From SKLM01 sp964575455 (lineage in GTDB: Bacteria; Chloroflexota; Anaerolineae; B4-G1): DNA of 64,000 bases. The position numbers were made by a program, and so were the translations under genes. Shown in pieces: positions 1 to 7,874 of the stretch. The DNA lies in the NCBI GenBank assembly GCA_964575455.1, contig CAZNRX010000002.1:62001-126000 (forward strand), written 5' to 3'. The number at the start of each line of letters is the position of its first letter. Position 1 is the stretch's first letter. The notes beneath the pieces are model-generated. The model did not search any database and was not told the origin of the DNA. It saw only the letters and a program-made list of their open reading frames with translations.

Positions 1-78
1 GTCGCGTAGCGAATCGAGGATCACGCTGCTTTCCTCGATCAGCAGGAGCGATGGGCTATCCTGAGCTACGGCATCCAT
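1..78 (-). CDS. N-terminal fragment of a possible response regulator, cut by the window edge
   Basis: The minus strand reads MDAVAQDSPSLLLIEESSVI and then LDSLRD before the window ends. An ATG at 78 is preceded by a GAGGAGG ribosome-binding site about 6 nt upstream, and a TATAAT box lies near 260. The hydrophobic strand followed by acidic residues (LLLIEESSVILDSLRD) resembles strand 1 and helix 1 of a receiver domain, where the acidic pair would be EE in place of DD. Only 26 residues are visible, so the family call is tentative. A second receiver gene lies 283 bp upstream on the same strand. Confidence 0.5.
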   Translation of the reverse strand, partial: MDAVAQDSPSLLLIEESSVILDSLRD

Positions 79-258
79 CAGTAGCCTCCTCGGTGGTCGT
101 AATGGGGCAAGAGGGGCTTGGAGCACCTTGCCCTGAGGGAGTTCCTGGAGATCCCGCGCCGCAAGCAAGTGTCTGCTCCAAGCAGGCCTCCAGCGTACCA
201 CGTCCGCCTCCTCCAGGAAAAACGTGTTGGAGCGGTGGCAGGACGCTCTCATACGACC

Positions 259-264
259 ATTATA
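259..264 (-). promoter_or_regulatory. Candidate -10 box upstream of the edge gene
   Basis: A perfect TATAAT on the minus strand, with no convincing -35 hexamer at 16-18 bp. It lies in the 283-bp gap 79-361, which otherwise shows no gene I can support. Confidence 0.35.
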
Positions 265-361
265 GCACAGAGACACCGATTTGTATGTAGTTTAAGTTAG
301 ACATCTTTGTGGCGTGACTTAGACTCGGCGTGTGGCGCATGTTTGATGGTCAGCCATTGTC

Positions 362-817
362 CTATTCCAGATCTGTCAGCCCATGGCGGATGGCGAACTT
401 GACCAGCGTCGGCATGTCGCTGATGTCGAGCTTCTTCATCAGACGGCTGCGATAGGTGTTGACGGTGTGCACCGCTTTGACCAGTTCTTTGCCGGCTGAC
501 TCCTTCGCCACAAAGCCGCTTGCTCCAGCTTGCAGCGCGCGAAAGACGTGCTCGTTTGAAGCGTGCATCGAGAGAATGATGATACGCGTGGATGCGTGCC
601 GGTCGTTGACTTGCTCCGTGGCCTCGATCCCGTCTAACTCGGGCATGCCGATGTCCAGAACGGCCACGTCGGGCTGAAGGATCGTGATCTGCTTCACAGC
701 ATCCCGGCCGTTGTCAGCTTCACCGATGACTACAACGCCAGGCTCAGCGTCAAGGTAGGCTCGCAATCCCGCTCTAACGACACCGTGGTCGTCGTCAAGG
801 AAGACAGAGATCGTCAC
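362..817 (-). pseudogene. NarL/FixJ-type response regulator with most of the DNA-binding domain deleted
   Basis: A receiver domain fills residues 1-117, with an acidic pocket (LDDDHG), probable phosphoacceptor D55 in VAVLDIGMPELDG, and conserved K105. Right after KAVH the protein jumps to TVNTYRSRLMKKLDI, which is the recognition helix and end of a LuxR-type HTH. The usual linker and first HTH helices (normally containing LTxREREVL) are absent, so about 50 residues appear to have been lost in frame. The start is a GTG at 817 behind GGAGG. Without the full HTH it is unlikely to bind DNA as its relatives do; it could still dimerise or act as a phosphate sink. A single-domain functional derivative is possible, but a deletion product is more likely. 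Confidence 0.75.
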
Positions 818-902
818 ATCATCACCTCCACAAGCGTTATGGTCTCCGGTCCCCTCGCCGGGCTAGTGTCTCAGGCTCGGCGGGGAATGGACGGTGTCCG
901 GT

Positions 903-2108
903 CTATGGCAAGGTTGCCAGGGCTTGCTCCAGGTCCTCCAGTAGATCCTCCACAGCTTCGATGCCCACGGACATGCGCACCAGGCCCTCGCCGATTCCGA
1001 TACGGGCCCGTTCCTCGGGGCTCAGCGCTCGATGGGACGCATGGGCGGGATAGAGCAGCAGGCTGTGAACGTCGCCAAGGGTCGTGGCGGGCACACAGAG
1101 GTTGAGTGCCTCGAAGAAACGGAACACCTCGCGTTGGCCTGCACCGGCGATCTCGAACGAGACCATGCCTCCGTATCTCTGCCCTTCGAACAGCTCCTTT
1201 GCCAGCGCGTGCTGGGGATGGAAGGGCAGGCCGGGGTAGTGAACGTGCGTCACGCGAGGATGGCCCTCCAACCAGCGAGCCACGCTCGTGGCGTTGTCAC
1301 AATGCTTCTGCATGCGGAGCATCAGTGTCCGCATGCCCCGCAGCGCGAGCCACGCCTGTTCGGGACCGAGGTTGCCGCCTGTCACCTTGAGCACTTCCAT
1401 GAGTTCGGCCCGGAGTGCTTCAGAGGTGACCACCACGCCGCCGAGCACGTCGCCGTGCCCGGCCAGGTACTTGGTGGCGCTGTGGATCACGGCATCGGCG
1501 CCCAGGGTCAGAGGCCGGACGAGGGCAGGCGTGGCGAAGGTGCTGTCCACCAGGAAAGCGGCGCCACAGCGGTGTGCTGCGTCGGCAAGGGCGGGGAGGT
1601 TGGCCACCTTCAGCAGCGGGTTGGAGACGGTCTCTACCAGGAGGGCCACCGGTTCCAGCTCCATGCAGGTTGCCTCTACGGACTCAGGCTCGTTTGCGTC
1701 CACGAAGTGGACGGTGACGCCCTGGCTCTGCATCAACTGGCTGAGCAGGCTGTGCGTAGCGCCGTAGAGATCCTGGGCTGCCACGACGGTTGAGCCGCTG
1801 CGTGCCCCCACCGCCAGGAGGCTAGCGTGGATAGCGGCCATCCCCGAGGCGAAGGCGAGAGCTGCTTCACCCTCCTCCAGTGCGGCCACGGCGGCCTCAA
1901 ACGCGGTGACCGTCGGCGTGCCGTAGCGTGCGTAGACGTATCCCTCTCGGTCTCCGGCGAAGACCTGGTCCAGAGCCTCCATTGAGGGATAGCGGTACGT
2001 CACCGATCGATGGATCGGCGGAACTGTAGGCGTGAAGCCGGCGTTCGGCAAGGGCTTCCCGGCGTGCACCGCTCGCGTCGCCAATTGCCATGCTTTGGTC
2101 GTTGCCAT
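903..2108 (-). CDS. PLP-dependent trans-sulfuration enzyme (cystathionine gamma-synthase / methionine gamma-lyase family)
   Basis: 401 residues, the usual length for the Cys/Met metabolism PLP family (fold type I). Visible hallmarks are YARYGTPTV near residue 59 (Tyr and Arg reach the phosphate of the neighbouring subunit), SGMAAIHA near 88, LVDSTFATP near 187 and the Schiff-base lysine in HSATKYLAGHGD (K213). These enzymes act on cysteine, homocysteine or methionine derivatives in the cytoplasm. The sequence alone does not separate gamma-synthase, beta-lyase and gamma-lyase activity. The gene is downstream of two FemX-like genes, separated by 135 bp that contain a strong stem-loop, so it may have its own promoter. 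No SAM riboswitch is recognisable in its leader. Confidence 0.9.
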   Translation of the reverse strand: MATTKAWQLATRAVHAGKPLPNAGFTPTVPPIHRSVTYRYPSMEALDQVFAGDREGYVYARYGTPTVTAFEAAVAALEEGEAALAFASGMAAIHASLLAVGARSGSTVVAAQDLYGATHSLLSQLMQSQGVTVHFVDANEPESVEATCMELEPVALLVETVSNPLLKVANLPALADAAHRCGAAFLVDSTFATPALVRPLTLGADAVIHSATKYLAGHGDVLGGVVVTSEALRAELMEVLKVTGGNLGPEQAWLALRGMRTLMLRMQKHCDNATSVARWLEGHPRVTHVHYPGLPFHPQHALAKELFEGQRYGGMVSFEIAGAGQREVFRFFEALNLCVPATTLGDVHSLLLYPAHASHRALSPEERARIGIGEGLVRMSVGIEAVEDLLEDLEQALATLP

Positions 2109-2190
2109 CCTGACCTCGCGGTTCTTGTATGTAGCTCTTCCTGCTCCCGGCGGGTTGCGAATCTGCCGGAGCGGATGTTTACCATTGCTC

Positions 2191-2213
2191 CCTCCGGATC
2201 CGCGCTCCGGAGG
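2191..2213 (-). terminator. GC-rich stem-loop between femX-like gene and PLP enzyme gene
   Basis: Perfect 8-bp arms CCTCCGGA and TCCGGAGG around a 7-nt loop, 31 bp beyond the stop of the FemX-like gene. There is no T-run, so this is a possible Rho-assisted terminator, a processing site or a repeat, not a canonical intrinsic terminator. Confidence 0.35.
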
Positions 2214-2243
2214 CTGGCGGATTGCGGATTCGCCTTGCCCGAC

Positions 2244-3317
2244 CTAACCGCTCTCGGGCGTTCTACGCCAGTGGAGCCAGCGCATGGCCGCCAGGACCCG
2301 CGGCACGATGGCTCTGTAGAGATCATACCCCGCGCTGGACGTGGGATAGTCCCAGGCGCCGATGTGCTCCACGAACTCTCCCCCGAAGCCCTTCTTGAAT
2401 CGATAGACGCCCCACAAGGGATCCGATTCATCCAGTTCATCCGGGGCGCCCCACATATCGTAGACGGTGCAGCCGCGTTCCTTGGCCCACTGCATCGCTT
2501 CCCACTGCAGCAGATTGTTGGGCATCTTGTCGCGGTGGTCGATCAAGGAGGCACCATACATGTAGATCGCACGTCTTCCAAAGCGATAGACGATCACCAT
2601 GGCCACCGGCTGCTCCTCCACCTCGGCGATCAAAGGCTGGGCCAGGCCCTCCTCTATGAAGGAGCCCCAGGCATCGTGGTAGTAGGCCTCCGGGCGGATG
2701 ACGAAGCCGGCCCGGTTGGCCGTCTCCTGGTACATATCGTAGAGCAGCGACAGGTCGTCGCGGGTTCCCTGGCGCACGGTGACGCCCTTGCGCTTCGCCA
2801 GGCGTACGTTGTAGCGCCACTTTGACTTCATGCCCATCAGGAGATCGTCCAGATCAGGTCTCAGGTCGAGCAGAACTGTGTTCTGGAACTGGATATCCTC
2901 TTCCGAACGGCGCCATCCACGGCGACGGAGGCAGGCCAGGACATCCTGTCCCTCGGGCGCGACAGGCTCCACGTCCGGGTCGATCTTCACGAAGAGTGCG
3001 CGCTCCCGTCGCGCTGTCCTCTCCAGCCCGCCCAGGACGCGGTTGAGGAGCGCTTCGTCCGTGTAGTCGAGGAGAGGGCCTTTTGGAATGTACATCACGC
3101 GGATCGGCAGATAGCTCACACGACGTGTGAGCAACGAGGCAGCTGCCTGAGGTTCGCCTGCCTCTTGATCTACCCACAGGTAGCGCGAAGGATCCCACCC
3201 ATGGCGCGACTTGAACGCGCCCCATTCCCAGGTCTGGAGGAGGTGTGGGGCGGGTAACTTGAGCAACGCCCGGTTCCAGGTTGTCTGGGTCGTTGGCTGC
3301 TTCACCTGCAAATTCAC
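2244..3317 (-). CDS. FemX/FemAB-family peptidoglycan interpeptide-bridge aminoacyltransferase, copy 1
   Basis: These enzymes move amino acids from aminoacyl-tRNA onto lipid II peptides at the inner face of the membrane. Family signs include LQTWEWGAFKSRHGW near the N-terminus, MYIPKGPLLDY, the basic stretch MKSKWRYNVRLAKRKGVTV, and the C-terminal YDMWGAPDE plus LWGVYRFKKGFGGEFVEHIG. I place the start at GTG 3317, not at the longer in-frame Met (3401). GTG 3317 gives a 4-bp GTGA overlap with the upstream paralogue and puts the conserved N-terminus directly after the start. The product is about 357 residues. It forms an operon with the second copy and probably the methyltransferase, consistent with a cell-envelope role. 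Confidence 0.88.
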   Translation of the reverse strand: MNLQVKQPTTQTTWNRALLKLPAPHLLQTWEWGAFKSRHGWDPSRYLWVDQEAGEPQAAASLLTRRVSYLPIRVMYIPKGPLLDYTDEALLNRVLGGLERTARRERALFVKIDPDVEPVAPEGQDVLACLRRRGWRRSEEDIQFQNTVLLDLRPDLDDLLMGMKSKWRYNVRLAKRKGVTVRQGTRDDLSLLYDMYQETANRAGFVIRPEAYYHDAWGSFIEEGLAQPLIAEVEEQPVAMVIVYRFGRRAIYMYGASLIDHRDKMPNNLLQWEAMQWAKERGCTVYDMWGAPDELDESDPLWGVYRFKKGFGGEFVEHIGAWDYPTSSAGYDLYRAIVPRVLAAMRWLHWRRTPESG

Positions 3318-4378
3318 GACTCGGTGTCCCTCAGTCGGCGTCGAAGGATGAGGGCGCCCCTGTAGAGTTGGTAGCGAAGGGGCGCGTAGACGCGATCCCA
3401 CGTTCCGATGGTGCGCACCAGCTTGCCACCGAAGCCTCGCTTGAAGCGGTAGACGCCCCAGAGCCCGTCGCTTCGTTCGGTGAACTGATCCTCCAGCGTC
3501 TCTCGGTCTTCATCCGGGACGCCCCACATATCGTAGGTCTTGCAGCCGCGGGACTTCGCCCAGCGCATGGCCTCCCATTGGAGCAGATAGGTGGGCATCT
3601 TCTCGCGGTGCGCGCTGGTGGAAGCGCCGTAGAAGTACCAGGATCGAGGAGGGAGCGTGAAGACCATCAGCCCGGCGACCGCCTGGCCGTCCACCTCGGC
3701 CAGGAGGACCCCTGCCCAGTCGCGAGGGGCGAACAGCTGATAGGCGGTCTCGTAGTAGGCTGGGGGATGAATGCCGAAATCGGCCCGCTCGGCAGTGGCG
3801 GTCAGCATGTGGTTGAAGGTCGAGACGTCGTCGGCCCCGCCCTCCCGCACGACGACGCCCTTCCGCCCGGCCAGGCGGATGTTGTAGCGGGTTTTCGACT
3901 TCATCGCCATTAGGATGTCGTCCTCGTCCGCCGTCACGTCGACGACGAGCGTGCGCCGCGGCTGAATGGCGCTGAACGGAGCGGGGCGAAAGCGAAGCGA
4001 GCGAAGCCGTCTTCGGCGGGCCGGCTCGTCCATCCTGTTGGGCTCGATGGTGACGGCGACGGCTCGCCGCGACCGAGTTATCTGATCGACGGCGGCCAGG
4101 AGCAGCTCCGTCTCCTCCTGGCTGGACCAATCGACCAGCGGGCCCTTCGGTATATAGGCTAACTGCCCAAGGCCAGCAGGGAGGGGGCGAAACAGGATCT
4201 GGGCTCCAGCGATGAGGTCGCCGCCTTGCATCAGTCCCACGCGGGCGTGGGACCACCCAAACTGCGCCTTGAGGGCCCCCCAGGGGCTTGTCTGTAGGAC
4301 ATGACCGTCGGGGCGCTCGGCGACGAAGCGGTCCCAGAGGTCGGGTTGGACAGAAAGGACGGGCTTTAACGTGGTGAT
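3314..4378 (-). CDS. FemX/FemAB-family aminoacyltransferase, copy 2, with an unclear start codon
   Basis: Paralogue of the next gene, with the same landmarks: LAYIPKGPLVDW, MKSKTRYNIRLAGRKGVVV, YDMWGVPDED and LWGVYRFKRGFGG. The first in-frame ATG (4240) would drop about 45 conserved N-terminal residues, including DGHVLQTSPWGALKAQFGW, which aligns with LQTWEWGAFKSRHGW of copy 1. The open frame continues upstream to a TAG about 30 bp beyond 4378, and I find no in-frame ATG, GTG or TTG there. A GAAGGAG site sits near 4388; an ATC (4376-4378) or ACG lies 5-8 nt from it, while the ATG touching the site (4384-4386) is in another frame and stops after 6 codons. Either a rare start codon is used or one indel breaks the start. 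Confidence 0.75.
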   Translation of the reverse strand: MTTLKPVLSVQPDLWDRFVAERPDGHVLQTSPWGALKAQFGWSHARVGLMQGGDLIAGAQILFRPLPAGLGQLAYIPKGPLVDWSSQEETELLLAAVDQITRSRRAVAVTIEPNRMDEPARRRRLRSLRFRPAPFSAIQPRRTLVVDVTADEDDILMAMKSKTRYNIRLAGRKGVVVREGGADDVSTFNHMLTATAERADFGIHPPAYYETAYQLFAPRDWAGVLLAEVDGQAVAGLMVFTLPPRSWYFYGASTSAHREKMPTYLLQWEAMRWAKSRGCKTYDMWGVPDEDRETLEDQFTERSDGLWGVYRFKRGFGGKLVRTIGTWDRVYAPLRYQLYRGALILRRRLRDTES

Positions 4379-4408
4379 CGTGGCATCTCCTTCGGTGATT
4401 ACGTCTGA

Positions 4409-5278
4409 CTATCGGTGAGCTACGATGAGCAGGCCACCGCCTTTGCTACCCGGCTTCACGTCCATCTCGTAGTAGGGCCGCCATCGTTGGCTGAGGCGCT
4501 TCACGACGAGCCGGCGCAGGAGCGGCTGGACTCCCAGAGGGCGGAGGCGAGGCGAGACGAGCAAGCGCCACAGGATCGTAGGCCACGTCGGGAGTAGACG
4601 CCATTCTGAGGAGAGTCGTTGACCCACCCCGTAGCGGGCGTTCATACGGTCCCAGAGGCGTTCTACCTCCTCAGGCATGTAGTACCTGGCTTCCAGCAGC
4701 GTCAGCCCAGCCCTGGACAACAGCTCTTGCCATTCGTCGGGTGTGTGATAGTGGTGATGTTCGAGACGCTGGTCGACGCTCAGGGCGTACGCTTCGGCGC
4801 CCTGCGGGTCACCCACTGCCATCCGCCTGTGGTAACCATCCAGCATGTGTCGGAAGGCATCGGACGGCACAGTGAAGATGAGACGTCCTCCGGGCCTGAG
4901 GACGCGTCCTACCTCGTGCAGCACGGGCTCAAGGTCGGCAATGTGCTCCAGGACCGAGTTGCTGAAGATGGTGGCGAAGCTGCCCTCGGGGTAGGGGAGC
5001 GCCCGACCATCCGCTTGATCGACGTGTCGGTAGATGTCCGCAGCTGCCGCCTCGCGCAGCTGACCCGCCCATGGATCAAGTCCAACGTCCACCGTCCCCG
5101 AGGTCCGAAACAGGATCCGCCCGATCATCCCGTCGCCACAGCCGAGGTCGAGGAGCGGTCGCTCTGACCTCCGGCAGGGCTCGGACGCGGCCCTGAGCTC
5201 GACCGCGCGCCAGAGGGCTACCGGTGGGGCGAACCAATAGGCCGACAGCAGCTCAACAAGGTAATCTCGGGTCATCAT
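4409..5278 (-). CDS. SAM-dependent methyltransferase (class I, Methyltransf_11-like)
   Basis: A Rossmann methyltransferase of about 289 residues. Motif I is LLDLGCGDGMIGR, followed by VGLDPW, FSNSVLEHI and GRVLRPGGRLIFTVPS, a typical SAM-binding order. The C-terminal half has a hydrophobic segment (WPTILWRLLVSPRLRPLGV) that could lie at the membrane. The start is taken at ATG 5278 because a near-perfect minus-strand promoter (TTGACA-17-TATACT) ends only 7 nt upstream; the longer upstream frame would run through that promoter and the divergent gene. The mRNA would then be almost leaderless. It heads the minus-strand run with the two FemX-like genes, so a lipid-linked or cell-wall substrate is plausible but unproven. 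Confidence 0.85.
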   Translation of the reverse strand: MMTRDYLVELLSAYWFAPPVALWRAVELRAASEPCRRSERPLLDLGCGDGMIGRILFRTSGTVDVGLDPWAGQLREAAAADIYRHVDQADGRALPYPEGSFATIFSNSVLEHIADLEPVLHEVGRVLRPGGRLIFTVPSDAFRHMLDGYHRRMAVGDPQGAEAYALSVDQRLEHHHYHTPDEWQELLSRAGLTLLEARYYMPEEVERLWDRMNARYGVGQRLSSEWRLLPTWPTILWRLLVSPRLRPLGVQPLLRRLVVKRLSQRWRPYYEMDVKPGSKGGGLLIVAHR

Positions 5279-5291
5279 TGCGTGAGAGGAC

Positions 5292-5320
5292 AGTATACCG
5301 CAGGCGAGGCATCGTGTCAA
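5292..5320 (-). promoter_or_regulatory. Sigma-70 promoter of the methyltransferase operon
   Basis: Minus-strand TTGACA (5315-5320) and TATACT (5292-5297) separated by exactly 17 bp. The predicted start of transcription is about 7 nt from ATG 5278. Confidence 0.75.
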
Positions 5321-5336
5321 AGGTGGGAACTTATGG

Positions 5337-5342
5337 TAGAAT
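5337..5342 (+). promoter_or_regulatory. Candidate -10 box of the epimerase operon
   Basis: TAGAAT, with a weak TGTCAA at -35 (16-bp spacing) that is the complement of the divergent -35 box. The RBS GAGGAGG and ATG 5361 follow closely. Confidence 0.45.
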
Positions 5343-5360
5343 AGCGCGAGAGGAGGTTCT

Positions 5361-6287
5361 ATGCGTTTTCTCATCACTGGCGGCGCCGGGTTTCTTGGCG
5401 CCGCGCTTTCCAATCGGCTGTGTCGCGAGGGGCATCAGGTGCGGGTCATCGATGATCTGAGCGCTGGCGATCCGGGTCGGCTCGACGAAGCTGTGCTCTT
5501 TACCCGGGGTGATGTCGCCGATCGCCCCAAGCTCTGGACGCTGCTTCAGGACGTGGATTGTGTCTATCACCTGGCGGCGCGCGTGCTGGTGAGCGAGTCG
5601 ATTCTCTATCCTCGTCAGTACAATGAGGTCAACGTGGGGGGGACGGTGAGCGTGATGGAGGCGATGCGGGATGCTGGCGTGCAGCGTGTGGTGCTCACGT
5701 CCTCCGGCGCGGTCTACGGCGAGCAGGCGGAGCAGCCGGTGCGGGAGGACCAACAGCCCAATCCTCAGTCCCCCTACGCCGTGAGCAAGCTGGCGGCGGA
5801 GTATTACGTGCGCACGATCGGCGCGCTCTGGGGGCTGGAGACGGTGATTCTGCGAGTGTTCAACGCGTATGGCCCTGGTCAGCGGCTGCCTCCATCCCAT
5901 CCTCCGGTTGTGCCGCGCTTCCTGCAGCAGGCTCAGCAGGGGGGATCGTTGGTCATCTTTGGCGGTGGGGGGCAGACGCGCGACTTCGTTTACGTGGATG
6001 ATGTGGTCGAGGCGCTTATGGCGGCCTCAAGCGCCTCCAACGTGGACCGGCGCATCATCAACGTGGGCAGCGGTCACGAGACGACGATCAATGATCTGGC
6101 CGCTCTGGTGGCCGAGGTGGTGGAGGCGGAGACGGAGGTGCTCCATAGCCCGGCCCAGAGCGGGGGGGTGGCCCGGCTCTGCGCCGACATCGCAGCCGCA
6201 CGGCGCTTGCTGGGGTATGAGCCTCAGGTCGATCTGCCCGATGGGCTCCGTCTCACGTTGGAACGAGACCCTCGGTTCCAGGAGTAG
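5361..6287 (+). CDS. NAD-dependent epimerase/dehydratase (UDP-sugar epimerase, extended SDR)
   Basis: 308 residues. The NAD-binding glycine motif GGAGFLG is at 7-13, followed by VIDDLSAG, TSSGAVYG with the catalytic Ser near 115, and the catalytic pair Y139/K143 in SPYAVSKLAAEYY. RVFNAYGPGQR and DFVYVDDVVEA are typical of UDP-glucose 4-epimerase and related nucleotide-sugar epimerases. The most likely role is supply of sugars for envelope polysaccharide. A GAGGAGG site precedes ATG 5361. The glycosylase gene starts 6 bp after the stop, so the two are probably co-transcribed. The exact substrate cannot be read from sequence. Confidence 0.9.
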   Translation: MRFLITGGAGFLGAALSNRLCREGHQVRVIDDLSAGDPGRLDEAVLFTRGDVADRPKLWTLLQDVDCVYHLAARVLVSESILYPRQYNEVNVGGTVSVMEAMRDAGVQRVVLTSSGAVYGEQAEQPVREDQQPNPQSPYAVSKLAAEYYVRTIGALWGLETVILRVFNAYGPGQRLPPSHPPVVPRFLQQAQQGGSLVIFGGGGQTRDFVYVDDVVEALMAASSASNVDRRIINVGSGHETTINDLAALVAEVVEAETEVLHSPAQSGGVARLCADIAAARRLLGYEPQVDLPDGLRLTLERDPRFQE

Positions 6288-6293
6288 GCAGGG

Positions 6294-6932
6294 ATGGCCA
6301 CTCTCCCTACGCGTCTGAAACGAGCCTTCTTCGCCCGAGACACGCTGACCGTGGCGCGAGACCTCTTGGGAAGGCGGTTGGTGCGAGTGTTGGAGGGTGA
6401 GCGGGTTTCGGGCAGGATCGTTGAGACCGAGGCCTACATCGGGGAGGAGGACGAGGCCTCACACGCCAGCCCAGGCCCCACGGAGCGCAACGCCTCGATG
6501 TACAAGCGGCCAGGATACGCTTACGTCTATCTGATCTACGGGATGTACCACTGCTTCAACGTGGTGACCGAGCGCGAGGGCTTCCCGGCGGCGGTGCTGA
6601 TTCGGGCTTTGGAGCCGCTGGAGGGTCTGGACGGGATGCGCGAGCGGCGTGACCGGGTGGAGGCAGGCGGCACGAGGAGCAGGGAGGACCTCAGGAAGCT
6701 GACGGGTGGGCCGGGGCGGCTCTGCCAGGCGTTAGCCATTGACCGACGCCACGACGGCGCCGATCTCTGTGCGGCAGAGACCTCGCGCCAGACGCTGTTC
6801 CTGGAGGTGGGCGAGCGCGTTCCCGACGCTGCCGTGGTCACCAGTCCGCGGATCAACGTGCGCGGTGACGACGTTGCCGTAAGCGCTCCGTGGCGATTCT
6901 ATGTGGAGGGGAATCCCTGTGTCTCGCGCTGA
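6294..6932 (+). CDS. mpg: 3-methyladenine DNA glycosylase (AAG/MPG family)
   Basis: A 212-residue base-excision repair enzyme that removes alkylated purines. The family signature is seen as ARDLLGRRLVR, GRIVETEAYIGEEDEASHA (catalytic Glu in VETEAY), YKRPGYAYVYLIYGMYHCFNVV, AAVLIRALEPLEG and LTGGPGRLCQAL. Length is typical for bacterial members. It follows the epimerase gene with a 6-bp gap. The last 40 bp overlap other frames only; the next gene begins 128 bp later behind its own promoter. Confidence 0.93.
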   Translation: MATLPTRLKRAFFARDTLTVARDLLGRRLVRVLEGERVSGRIVETEAYIGEEDEASHASPGPTERNASMYKRPGYAYVYLIYGMYHCFNVVTEREGFPAAVLIRALEPLEGLDGMRERRDRVEAGGTRSREDLRKLTGGPGRLCQALAIDRRHDGADLCAAETSRQTLFLEVGERVPDAAVVTSPRINVRGDDVAVSAPWRFYVEGNPCVSR

Positions 6933-7011
6933 TGATGAATGACCAGCGCTTGCGATTTGACCCTGGCGAGAATGATAAAGCCCTTGTCGCGTCACCACTA
7001 TGGTTTCCCGA

Positions 7012-7032
7012 TTGCATGTCCCATGATATAAT
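7012..7032 (+). promoter_or_regulatory. Extended -10 promoter for the min-rodA operon
   Basis: TGATATAAT (extended TGn plus perfect TATAAT at 7027-7032) lies 28 bp before the minC GTG. No good -35 hexamer is seen, as is usual for extended -10 promoters. Confidence 0.6.
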
Positions 7033-7060
7033 ACCTTCGACCGTGGAGAGGCAGGGGCGT

Positions 7061-7765
7061 GTGAATTCAAATCGAATCAGCATCAAAGGTATTCGGCAGG
7101 GTCTGCTTGTCACCCTCGGCGGCGGTGACTGGGGGCGGGTGCTGGATGCATTGGAGGCTCACCTCGGTGAGAATCCTGCCTTCTTTCGCGGCGGCCGCCT
7201 CGCTTTGGACGTAGGGGACCGGGCGTTGACCCACACTCAGATCGGAGATGTGCGCGCCATGGTGGCGCGCCATCAGGTTGAGATGTGGGCTCTGGTGAGC
7301 ACGAACGCTGTCACCCGGGCGGCGGCGCGAGAGTCGGGTTTGGTGATCGATCTTGGCGGGAGTGACGTTTACTCCTCACCCGAGCTTGGGCGCGTGGCCG
7401 AGGGCGCTAAGCGCGAAGGGCACGAAAGAGCCCGCGGCGAGACGGTGATGATCCGCCGCACGCTTCGTTCTGGTCAGACGCTGCGGCATCCCGGCCATAT
7501 CGTGATCATAGGCGACGTCAACCCGGGCGCGGAGGTCGTGGCCGGAGGGGACATCTTGGTGTGGGGAAGGGCGCGTGGACTGGTGCACGCTGGAGCCCTG
7601 GGCGACGAGAATGCTGTCATCTGTGCCCTTGATCTGGCTCCTACGCAGCTTCGCATTGGGGGTCGCATTGCGCGCTCGCCCGAGGATCGGCCGGCCCAAC
7701 CTATGCCCGAGAAGGCCTCGGTGCGTGATGGGCAGATCGTGGCGATCCCGTGGCCTGGTGAATGA
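7061..7765 (+). CDS. minC: Septum site-determining protein MinC
   Basis: 234 residues. An N-terminal FtsZ-inhibiting domain (GIRQGLLVTLGGGDWGRVLDAL) is joined by a linker to the right-handed beta-helix MinC_C domain with its glycine-rich turns (RHPGHIVIIGDVNPGAEVVAGGDI, VWGRARGLVHAG, ICALDLAPTQLRIGGRIARSP). It antagonises FtsZ polymerisation with MinD. The start is GTG 7061, behind GGAGAGGCAGGGG; upstream in-frame Met codons fall inside the glycosylase gene or before the promoter. The linker carries a CACGAAGG-type repeat (7411-7430) encoding KREGHERARG. minD follows after 109 bp. Confidence 0.9.
   Translation: MNSNRISIKGIRQGLLVTLGGGDWGRVLDALEAHLGENPAFFRGGRLALDVGDRALTHTQIGDVRAMVARHQVEMWALVSTNAVTRAAARESGLVIDLGGSDVYSSPELGRVAEGAKREGHERARGETVMIRRTLRSGQTLRHPGHIVIIGDVNPGAEVVAGGDILVWGRARGLVHAGALGDENAVICALDLAPTQLRIGGRIARSPEDRPAQPMPEKASVRDGQIVAIPWPGE
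7411..7430 (+). repeat. Family A repeat (CACGAAGG type) inside minC
   Basis: GCGCGAAGGGCACGAAAGAG, in frame in the linker between the two MinC domains. Confidence 0.6.
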
Positions 7766-7788
7766 GGCTCAGTAGATCCAAGATTGCT

Positions 7789-7822
7789 CCAATGTAATCG
7801 CCAGATGCATGGAGCACATTGG
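7789..7822 (+). other. Inverted repeat with two alternative pairings between minC and minD
   Basis: CCAATGT (7789-7795) can pair with ACATTGG (7816-7822), while GCTCCA (7786-7791) can pair with TGGAGC (7810-7815). The two pairings share bases and exclude each other. Confidence 0.3.
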
Positions 7823-7874
7823 GTCTAATGAGACTGGGCGGAGGAGAGGTCGTTAGGCTTTCAAGGGGGAGGAA

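Noticed and set aside
51..300. Two short plus-strand open frames at the left edge
   Set aside because: No RBS, no conserved motif, and they run across the probable minus-strand gene start and promoter.
2109..2243. A SAM riboswitch upstream of the trans-sulfuration enzyme
   Set aside because: The conserved core bases and the four-way junction could not be found; only a simple GC-rich stem-loop is visible.
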